The translations under genes were made by a program, and so were the position numbers. The notes beneath the pieces are model-generated. The model was given only the letters and a program-made list of their open reading frames with translations. It had not been told where the DNA came from and made no database searches. A stretch of 64,000 bases of DNA, taken from Antedon bifida (lineage: Eukaryota; Echinodermata; Crinoidea; Comatulida; Antedonidae). This document shows, piece after piece, positions 42,801-54,800 of the stretch. How positions within the stretch are numbered: the first letter of the stretch is position 1; every line of letters begins with the position of its first letter. The stretch spans positions 19,716,001-19,780,000 of the forward strand of contig OY727102.1 in assembly GCA_963402885.1 (NCBI GenBank), given 5' to 3'.

Positions 42801-45800
42801 AGTCTTAAATATATTTACCAACACATTCTCCGTCTACATTCTCAAATCCTGTTGGACAAGAATCTGTAAAAAAAAACCATAGCAATATAAAATGTACCAT
42901 TAAATTTATTTATTCAGAAATAATTCAAGCATAAATACTATAGATATATTACCTGTAATTACAGGACTTGGGTCTGGTTTACAGTCACAAGTGGGACAGT
43001 TATTTTCATCTAAAACATTTCCAAACTCACAGAAGATTTCACACACTGGGGGGCAAACTGGTTCTACATTGAAAATAAACAGAAGATGTTTAATTAATTT
43101 TACAAATAATTTTATTACCGTGATAATACATTTTTAAAACTCAATTTATGTTATTAAATCAACACTAACCTGGTTGCATACATGAGTGACCACAGCCATT
43201 ACTGCAGCATTTCTGAACACCAAAACAATCTTCATCTCCACTGCACATTTCAGCACAAATACCAACTGTGTCTGTTGAAACCACTGGACAACTTCCTATA
43301 AATTAAATTAAAAAAGACAGAATTCAAAAGTGAGTGTACCTCTATGCACACTGAAGTCCTTCCTGTTGACACGATTAGCAGTATGTAGAACATGTATCAG
43401 GTTGCAGTATGTAGAATAACTTTGAGTGCAAAAGTAAGGTCTAAAAAACTGATTTGTTTTCCGTCAACCACCGCACCCAAACTTTACTACTTCTACTACA
43501 AACATAAATACTATAGATATATTACCTGTAATTATAGGACTTGGGTCTGGTTTACACTCACAAATGGGGCAGTTATTTTCATCTAAAACATTTCCAAACT
43601 CACAGTACATTAAACACAACGGTGGACAAACTGGTTCTACATTGAAAATAAACAGAAGATGAATAAATAACATTTAATTTATGCAGTTTAATTATTAGAA
43701 ACTATATATGTTTTTATTAGGCCCACCTATATTTTATATAAACATAGATACCAATGCTCTAAAGTATATTATATAATAAATAATATATAATAAATAATAA
43801 TTATTTATAAATTCCTGTTATTTGATTGGACGGTTGTGGGTCACATGGCATGCAATAGTATGCACTTATGATAATTAATTTGTGAATGTTAACCAGAAGA
43901 TCACTTATTATGTTATTAAATTGACACTAACCTGGTTGCATACATGAGTGACCACAGCCATTACTGCAGCATATCTGAACACCATCACAATCTTCATCAC
44001 CACTGCACATTTCAACACAAATACCAACTGTGTCTGCTGAAACCACTGGACAACTTCCTATAAATTTAATTTAATTTTAAATTTTGTTCAAATAATTTAT
44101 TTGTGATATTGTATATCTTTGTTGTCAAAACATAAAAGAAATTGTTTGCATGTTGATTTCATTATTTATTTCAAAAACAACATTTATTTAGAAACAGTTC
44201 ATGAAATAAAAACAACATACATAATTACAATAACTTAAAATGGTAACATTAAATAAGAACTGTTTCAGGGACCGGAAAAAGAAGTAAAAGAACTTGTCAA
44301 ATACCAACCGCTAAACAAAAACAACAAAAAAGTAACTGCATGACAAATCATTAGCTAATAATAGTAGATCTATAAATTATAATCCTAAAATGAATCATAA
44401 ATTATGACAAACCTTCTTTTATTAGGACAGGTCCCACAGGTTCAATGGTTGCTGGTAATTTTGGTATTATAGGTCCTACAAATGGATTGCCTCCAATACA
44501 AGTATAACTTCCTTCATTGTTAATACAGCCAGTATCTTGAGGGCAGGCTTGATCAACGGTTTCACATTCATTAATGTCTATAAAAAAATATTAAAATACA
44601 AATATGAAACAAAATCAAAAACAATATACAATTTATTTTTTAGTTTTAATTACATTACATAGTCAGTTTTTAATGAATAGTATAACATGTTTTATATGGG
44701 AAATTTTTCTTTTGAGTAAAACAAATTCAATATGTAAATTAAAAGACACAATACTAAAACTTACCAACACAAACTCCAGCAACACTTTCAAATCCATCTT
44801 CACAAGTAACGGTTACTAATCAATATAAAAGTATAATTATGAATAAACAACATAAGTACTTATTATTGTATTATTGTATAGTGATGTGCCAAAATATGGT
44901 AGTGATATACAAAAATATGGTAGTGATATGACATCATCATGTCCATATATGGGCACATCAAATTTTTTTGTCCATAAAGTTTGATAGTGTAGACAGAGCT
45001 TAAGAGATGTGTTAGTACCTGGATTTGTACAAAGATGTCCACATCCATTGCTACAACACTTTGCAACCCCTTCACAATCTGAATCCACTGAGCAGTGCTC
45101 GACACAAATGCCCACTTCACTAACCGGACAAGTTCCGGGCTTTTCTGTATCGTCTGAAAGTTTAAAAGTGTGAGTTATGTACTTGTCAGTCTATGTACCT
45201 TAAATTACTGGTAAACGGAATGCAGTTATATATGTAGGTATTTTTAAAGAACACATTCTTTTGGTATTTAACATACAAATGTTATTTTAATATACGATTT
45301 TATTTCTCAAAAGTTCAATTAAGATTTGTTTTACCTTTTTTCCTTGCAAAACAAGAATCCTGGCAATCCTTGTATGTGTCAAATCTATTGCCGTTACCTC
45401 CACATCCACCATATGTAAAGCTTTTGCATTGCTTTGTGGCTGAATCGTAATAGAACATGTTGAATGCGGCTAGACACAAACCAGTTTCTACTTCTAACAG
45501 GCAATTGGCTACAAATTGTGAGAAAGATAAGTTTAAGTAAAGCATTGGCCAACCACCCATCCTATTTAAGTTGTTACTTTAGCGTTTAATGTAATGTTGT
45601 TCGATTTATATAGGGCTTATACAATCAAAAGATTGTCCCAAAACGCTGAGAGAGAAAAAACAGAAAGAAATTACAAAGAAAAAAGATGGGTTTTTAAGAG
45701 TGTTTTGAAAACTATGATAGAGGATGCATTTTTAATAGGATCAGGAGATTGTTCCACAGTTTAGGAGCTGCAACTGCAAAAGCTCGATCATCATAGGTCT

Positions 45801-48800
45801 TAAGGCGGCTGCGTTTAGTAAAGCTGTTTAAGAAACAAGTAAAAGTAAACATGCTTGTTGGAACTCATGTATTCTTTCAATGCATGGCAATTTTCTAATT
45901 TGTATTATGTTTCTTATAATGTAGATTGTTAATATTATAAATCCAATGGCAAATTACTGAAAAAAAATGACAATGGAGATACAAAATAAAATAAGCACTG
46001 AAAAAATGACAATGCTGTGGGTATCAGTGGCTGGATCTCAAATGGAGATACAAAATAAAATAAGCACTGAAAAAATGACAATGCTGTGCGTATCAGTGGC
46101 TGGATCTCAATGGAGATACAAAAAAAAAAAAGCAAAAAGCTAAATAAAAACGATAAAGTAAAACAGCCAGATATATTAGAATAGCTTTCGGGCGACACTA
46201 GCCCTTCATCAAGTGTATAATATGTATATAGACCTGGTGGCTCTGGTCTGCATTTATCTTCACATTCTTCAATGGTTTTGAAGTTGTTTTCATTTCCGTC
46301 ACAACCTCCATAAGTAAACTGTTCACAATGTTTGGTGTTTTTGTTCCAATAATAGCGAAGTTTTCTTGCACGGCAATGCCCTGTTTCTTGGTCCAAATTA
46401 CAAATCTCTGTAAGGAAATTATCTAGTTAATAATATACAAACAATACACTAAATGTGTATGAGTGCAATGGTTCAAATAATTTCATGAGGTTACAGTATA
46501 TTGTTAAGAGGTAAAAATAGAACAAATTTTTATCCTAAAAAAACATTCTACATCTACATTTAAAAAGTAAGTATCATCTCTTGAAAAATGCTGAATAAAA
46601 AAAGCACTATCTGTGAACAGGGAGCTTTTGATTTATGACAACCTCAAAACAAGTTGGGTCAATCACTCATCACAAATCAAAAGCTTCTATATAAAAGAAA
46701 GGATCTACTTCTAGAGTGCGATATTAAGTTGTTGATAAAGTATATAAATGATATAAGATAGTGAAACATCTGGTCATACCTGAATAATAATAATACTACA
46801 GTTACTATTGGACATACCTGGTGCCTGTTCACACAGCCTGTCTCCTTTGATGTTCTTACAAATGAACCCTTCTGGACACGTGTTTGGGTTTACCTCACAT
46901 TCATTGATATCTAAAACAAACATTTTGTTAAACACATCTAAAGCTCTGTCTACACTATCAAACTTTATGTGACAAAAAAATGTTATGTGCCCATATATGG
47001 ACATGATGATGTCATATTACTACCATATTTTGGCACATCACACTTTTTATGTCAAACTAGTTTGATAGTGTAGACAGAGCTTAAGACTAATATCAGTATT
47101 TATTTGTTTATTTATTCGGGTATAAAAACATTCAAATTTCAACCAGCAACCACCTGCATCAGTTATGATCAGCCTTACACAGTTGAAATCCCTGGTTCAA
47201 TTCCTACTTAGGATCTTTTTTTTTTTCATCACCTTTATTATTTTTCTAAACATTTTATTATTATTTTTTATTCTTTTCTTTTTAGTATGAACCTAATGTT
47301 ATGTTAAGACTGCTCATTACCAGATCGCCTCCAAAATAGATATATCTATCTGTGGTTTCAATTTGGTAAAGATCTGACAATAACTTGTTGAGAAACAGAC
47401 ATACACACACGATAGACTACCTTGGTGGATGTAACTATATATATACACATTTATGAAAAAGAAACATTTCTGATGGTGGGTTAGTTGTCATGATTACCCT
47501 GTACCAAATCTACAACCATTGTACCTTCGTTCACGGCACAGTTATTAAGTGTTTACTCACCAACACAACGTTTTCCTTCTCTTTTGAAACCAGGCTGACA
47601 AGCTAGGAACAAATATATAAACATTTCTTATTGTGTATTGCAAAAAGCAATAAATAGAATCTATAACAAGTTTAAACATAGCTAGTGCAGTTAAATTTCA
47701 TTATAAATTAGTTTTAATTTTAAATTTTGTTTTTCATTCAACCGTGTATACACTAATTACAGGATGAAAATATAGATATAAATATAAAAACATATTGTTT
47801 TACCAGGGAAGAGTTAAATTACTCTTCCCTGGTTTTACTTTGTATTATAAGTGTCAAGTATATAATGTATATACCTTTTTTACATTTGTAGCTGCCATTT
47901 GTATTGATGCAGACTTTTTTCTTAGGACAAATATCAGGTTGTTCACATTCATTAATATCTAAAAAATAAAAACATAGGATTAACTTATTAGCTGCACAGG
48001 AAGAGAAAATCATATTATGTCTAACATAAAAGACATTCCTAAAGCTCTGTGTCTACGCTATCAAAATTTATGTGACAAACAAATGTGACATGCCCATATA
48101 TGGACATGATGATGTCATATCACTACCATATTGGGCATATCACTACCATATTTGTGCACATCACACTATTTTTGTCAAACTAGTTTGATAGTGTAGACAG
48201 AGCTTAAAGACTTGGCACGCTCAAAGTCTATGTGGTGTTATCAATGTTGCGTAAATTTACGAAATAAATAATTAAAACTTTAGTTTACATACCGACACAT
48301 TTCTTAACACCATCTGCAAATTTCTTGCCATCTGGACATTGGTTTAGGAATGCTATATTACAAAATAAACAAAGTAAAATAGTTTTAATACATAAATAAA
48401 ACATTTATTTTGTGGTATGCCTACACTTTTTTTATCAGCAGTGCAACAACTGCAAGTCTAGGCACAGAGAAAGGTAAACTGTTTATAAGAAAATGCATAT
48501 TACCCACAGTAAGTACAGAATAAGTTTGATGTGCCCAAATCTGGTAGTGATATGCCCAAATATGGTAGTGATATGACATCATCATGTCCATATATGGGCA
48601 CATCCCATTTTTTTTGTCACATTAAGTTTCCTTCAAGAAACTCGTTTTCAATTTTGATGACTCACCATCAATGGGTATTTGTCCAAAAGGTATCTCTTCT
48701 ACTGGTTGTTCAACAGGAAATTTTATAAATTTTCCAATTTCTAAATCCAATACTTTAGTTTCTATAATCTCCTCATCACAATCAATTTCAAAGAATTCAC

Positions 48801-51800
48801 GACCTTGTTGTACTGTCATTAAAACACAAAAATATATTTAAATCATGGGTCAAATATTTGTTTGTTCAATTTTATTAATTTATTTTTGCAATTTGTATTG
48901 TTTAATGTAAGTATAAAATAATGTAAGTGTAAACCTGTATCATAGTAATCATAAACAAAAACATTTCCTGGTTTGAGGTCCTCCACTAGTTCATGTTGCT
49001 CAATTGTAAGCTTAAAACAAACTTCAATATCTTTAGGAAACTAAAGAAAGAGAAATACATATTATATACTATTTTTACATTTTACATTCAGTCAGTCAGT
49101 CTATATACATAACACCTCTATAGTATCAAGATCTTCAATGTATCAGAAATCAGTATTATCATAAAAAATCAATATTGCACTACTAACATCATCTCTTACA
49201 ACAACAAAACAACTTGGTAAAGTTTATCAAGTATATATATCCTACGAAATACAGGTTTGAATATAATTCAATTCAACTTTATTTCAGACAAACTGTCCAT
49301 ATGAAACTTATAAATACAATAAAGAAAGAAATACAAAGCATTATGTGACAACCATCATGGAGAGAGGACAAAGCATTATCTGTTGACATAATATATCAAT
49401 GAACAACTGCACACTATTTACCTGGTCAAAATAGATAGAGACAACTTTGCCATCAATATCATATCGCTTAATGCCATATGGATTGTACTTGACCAGAGAT
49501 TTTAGAGATGTTTTATCTGGATAGTACCCAGAAGGCATGTGGATTTCTACAACAGCCATATTGGTAACTGAGGCTGTGCCATTGTACCTAGAATAATGAA
49601 CATTGTTGGAAGAAAATAATTGATAAGGCATTGAATAGAGCTCTGTCTACACTATCAAACTTTATGTGACAAAAAAATGTGATGTGCCAATAAATGGACT
49701 TGATGATGCAATATCACTATCATGTGGGTATATCACTACCAAACTTGGACACGTCACACATTTTTTGTCAAACTAGTAGACAGAGCTTACATTACATGAT
49801 TTTGTTTTACAAATGTGAAAGGGATGTGGTAATCTGGGAATAGATAAAATCATAGACAAGAATGGTGGGTGGTGCTAATGAAATGCTTGTGGGAAAACTG
49901 CTCCAGGAGCTCTACATTTGGATTTTGTCATGATATCACTTTTCATTTTTACATAATTCGACATGAAATACACGACTACCATTGCTACTACAATTACAGG
50001 ACCATACTTTCTAAGCCCTTTCACATCACATAACAAACTCCAGAGACTATGGGGCGCACACCATACAAAATGCTGATGACGCCCCAGTATGTGTAAACTC
50101 CAAAGTTTTGCTACGCAATGCGAAAGGAGTTTATAGGCAGTGACCCTGTATTGGCCATCAGAAACATCATGGAACCGTGATATTAGTGTGTAAACATACG
50201 TTGTGCAGATATCCATGACCTGTGTACCACATCCTCTATGGACTTCTTGCTCTTCTTCTTGGTCAACATCTACCGAGACGTCAAAAGATGGACGCACAAA
50301 TGCAGTTGGTACATTGTATTTCACAACCATCTAAAAGTAGAGAATGATATGGCATAATGGGAATCAGACTAGTATGCGAGAGGTATGGGGTTCAAAGCTG
50401 TGCTATGTGCCATTTGCATGTATCCTTATGCTCTGTCTACACTATCAAACCTTATATGGCAAGAAAATGTGATGTGCCCATATATGGACATGATGATGTC
50501 ATATACTATATTTAGGCATACTGTATCACTACCATATTTGGGCACATCACACTTTTTTTGTCAAACTAGTTTGATAGTGTAGACAGAGCTTTAGCTTTGT
50601 TAATTTCATATGTACAATAGGGGCAGGGTAATACATGTTAGCGATCCCTCTCTGTAAATGATAGCGCCGTCCAAGTAAGTCTTACAGATGCCAAAACAGT
50701 GGATTCTTTACTCAATACATCCACTAACCTGAACTAAAGTACTACCAACTCCTCCAGCGGAGAGAGATATTGCAGTGTCTGGATTCAACAGTGGAAAGTC
50801 TAACTTTTGGACGACAAGACGATTATCAGAGGTGACAAGGAACCTTGTTGGTTGTCGAACACCTTGTACTTGAACATCCAGGTAGAGATCAGAAAATCTA
50901 CTGTAACTGACACCAGCAAACGAGGCAATGGCTTGTAGGGCCATTACAGTGTCCTAGATAAAGGGTATTCATTGATTATTAAGTTATTAACAAATATTTA
51001 AATGTTGTATTCAAAATATGCATAATAATTAGTGCGTGCAAAACAATTAATATCAAGACACTGCACAATCATACTCCTACAGTATTGAAGTATTTCATAT
51101 TTTTTGACATTTCAACTGTATTTGTATCATATTTTTTTCATTTTTAAATGCAAACAAGGCAATTTCCTATTGTGTGATGAATTAATGAATCGAAAATAAT
51201 AATTTGATAATAATTTCCAACCTGAATTGAAAAAAATAATCAGTACATTAGCCCAAAATACAATGGGCTGGCTAACCTATATATTCCTTAGTGGACGGAT
51301 TTATTTAAATAGAACTATATATTTTTTTGTTTTTTTTTAATTTTTTTAATTTATTATTTTTTTTTGTTTTTTTTCACATTTTTTTTTTATTTATTTTTTT
51401 TTTTTTATGATGCTATATAGTGTGTTGCAATGTTAGTTGTTAGTTTAACAGCAAAATGACATGTGAACTAGCAAATTCTACAGTTTTAGTGAGAACACAA
51501 CATAATGTTAAATGAGTTTCTGTAAGAGAAGATCTTGTTTTGTGAAAGCCTATTTATGTACCTGTGTAGAGATGTATCCTCCTTGTGGGTTTGTCTGCTG
51601 GGTAATCCACTGGACAACTGGCAGGCCTAGAGTAATTTGGTCATTTCGGACATCAGTGGACGATAGTAGAGCTAGAAGACCGTAAGCCGTTGCTTCCACG
51701 TCACGTGACTTGGCTACCTGATCCCCTGAAATGTAGTAGTAGTTTGATGTATCCTCCTCAGCAATAGCCTCCCAGTGTTTCACACCACCTAAATATGGAT

Positions 51801-54800
51801 AAAAGAGATTTGGAATTGTGGTTTATTTAACAATGAATACACTTTGTTATTTAGCTCCAATTCCAAGTACTGGTTTACAATCAAATGCTGATTATAATCT
51901 CTGACTACACTATCAAACTTTATGTGATGTGCTAATATATGGACATGACGATGTCATATCACTACCATACTTAAGCATATCATTACCGTTTGGGCACATC
52001 ACACTTTTTTTGTCAAACTAGTTTGATAGTGTAGACAGAGCTTAAGAACGAACCTACAGTACCTTCATCAATAGCCAATGAATTTAGTAGTTGAATGATA
52101 GTGTCTTTCTTGGGTGCGTCCGCTAGTGTGAGGGCATACGCCATCAATGCCACATTGTACGGATCTTGCAGATTTTCAATATCAGAACTTACACATCCAA
52201 TAGCATTCTGTATGATAGTGTCCTGGAAGGAAATGTAAGAGATAATTAAACTGGGTCCAGTCAGCAACATAAAGTGTACATACCACCAACGAAATCAACC
52301 GCACAATTTTTGTTGAGTGGAAGAGTTTATTATTTTTATTTATTATTCTTTATTGACAACTGGGGATAACAGTGTCCAACATGGCACACAAATATTAAAG
52401 GTTCGGTTTATCTACGGATTGGTAAACATATATTTACCTATTTAAATTTTGTTGGTGGTTGAAAATAAGAAACATTTACAATGCAATAGCCTAACTTAAA
52501 TGAAAATTACCTTTAAGCAATAAAATGGAAACAAATGAATATTGATAAAATGTTAATACATACCTCTTTAGGAATTCCTGATTCCATCATTGCAATCATT
52601 ATGTATGCAGTCAATGTCTGAGCATTATCAACACCACCCTATCCAAAATATAAAAGACAATTATTTAAATCAAATTATCTATTTTGGAAAATAACTATGT
52701 AATGTTAAAGAACATGGGCTGGAAAATAAAAAATCTGAATAACAAAAATGTGTCATCTTGATTATTGTCATTAGTTAAGATGCTTTTTATTTACTCTCAA
52801 ATCCAAATATAGTAGTGATATGCCCACATATGGTATTGATATGACATCATAATGTCCATATATGGGCACATCACATTTTTTTGTCAAATAAAGTTTGATA
52901 GTGGAGACAGAGCTTTAAAAGAAAAAAAATACCAACCTGCATGCTGGAATGTAAAACTTTACCAACAGACCTAAAACAGCCAGATTCCATCTGCATACGT
53001 TTTAACCATTCAATACTGACGTGCAAATCATTCTCATCGATAAAGATATATTTGCTGGCCTGTGCAAACGACTTCACAACAAACGCAGTCAGCCAAGTGC
53101 TTCCTTGGGCGTCACTATTACCGAATGCACTGTATGAGTTGTCATTTCGTCTGTAATTCAGCTCGCGTTGATAGCCGATTTTCATGTAGCCTAAAGCTTT
53201 TTGTTCAATGTTTGGATCAACTTGATCGGTCTTGGTGAGGTACTGCAGCACGTAGATATTAGGGACAAAGCCAAGCATATTTTGTTCACCACAACCAGTT
53301 GGCATTTGAAGAAGGTTGTCTAGGTTGTTGAGAGTCTTTCCCATCATATCACCTGCAATGTGTATAAACAAAGACATTGGTCATTCAATCTTATGCTAAA
53401 GCTCTGTCTACATTATCAAACTAGTTTGATAAAAAAAAAAGTGGTAATGATATTCCCAAATATGGTAGTGATATGAGATCATCATGTCCATATATGGGCA
53501 CATCACATTTTTTGTCACATAAAGTTTGATAGTGTAGACACGGCTTAAGAAAAACAACAATCCCCAAATTTGGCATAATGATATCAAAAACACTACACAG
53601 AATCAAATATCTATATCAATTCAAGTTGCTTTTTAAAATAATTTTATAAATCGTTTTTCACTTTCGTGAAACACTTTATATTTTTCAGAAGATACACAAT
53701 GGGTACGTACCAATCAATGTTATGTAGCCTGATTCAGATCCCTCAATGAAATTCTCAGGTAGACTTGCTTGTAGCGTTGTACTGAAAGAATCTCCAATTG
53801 TTTCTGTAGAAACAAATTTAGATTTGAAATTAACTAAAATACAGATTTAAAAGATACTGTATATTGTCTCCCTAAAAAATCTTCAATTTTCTATTTTTTT
53901 GTATAATATGCCATTTTAATGTCACTTTGACCGAAAACTGGATAAAAAAAAAATATTTTCCCTGAAAAAAAATGTAATTTAAAGCAAAATGTCAGACAAT
54001 GTTTTTATGTGAAAATTAACCGTTTCTTTTGTCTTTTTATAAGAGAAATCATTTTTCATGTTTTTGGGGGACAATACATATAGAAACTAATACTTGCCAT
54101 CAACATTTATAAGTTGAGTGAATGCAACCTCCTTCTTGATACCCTCAGCCTTTGAAAAGAACAAAATAAGTGACACTACAAGTTCCGCTCATATAAACTA
54201 AATTAAATTAGATAGATCATACCAAAGATAAAAAAGTGTAAATAAAAAAATAAACTAAAAATTTTTAATAAAAAAATATATGATATTGTTCTGTGAATTT
54301 TTTTTTAATGTACTTAATTTTTATTCCTGTACATGTTTTCTAGAATATGAAGAAATAATAATAAAAAACTTATATTATAGTTACCTCTACTAAAAGTTCC
54401 TTTCTTATGGCATCTCCTACAGAAAGTAGATCACTCATGACTTTGTCAGACGGACAAATGGTATTTCCAGAGTTGCTACTAACCGAGTCGGCATACACTA
54501 TTAAAATAAAAAAATATATATACATATATTACTTTCCGTTTCTTATAGTCTTCAAAATTTCTCATCCTATATTTTGCTATTTTATTAATCATATTCAATG
54601 TTACCAGCAACAATGTATTCAGAAATAAAATATATAAAATAATACAATTTTACAATTGAATAGACATTATTATAACTATTAGGGAGGAACCTACAGTATG
54701 TCATGTTTGCTTATAAAAATGAATAAACTTACTTGTGAGAGGAATCTTTCCTAGAGTCCTAGGCACGATGCTGAACTCGATGGTAGTTGACTGACCTCCA

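Noticed and set aside
45600..45860. Possible degenerate transposon segment (words like TTCCACAGTTTAGGAGCTGCAA)
   Set aside because: It feels like a familiar dispersed repeat, but I cannot name it or find ends or a second copy in the window.
47149..47225. SINE-like sequence with GGTTCAATTCCTAC
   Set aside because: There is only a B-box-like word without a matching A box or tail.
26874..48352. Inhibitor tail as a separate gene downstream of a normal A2M
   Set aside because: I find no start codon with signal peptide upstream of the first tail exon, and the A2M last exon has a clean donor with matching phase. It remains the main alternative and is stated as a refutation test.
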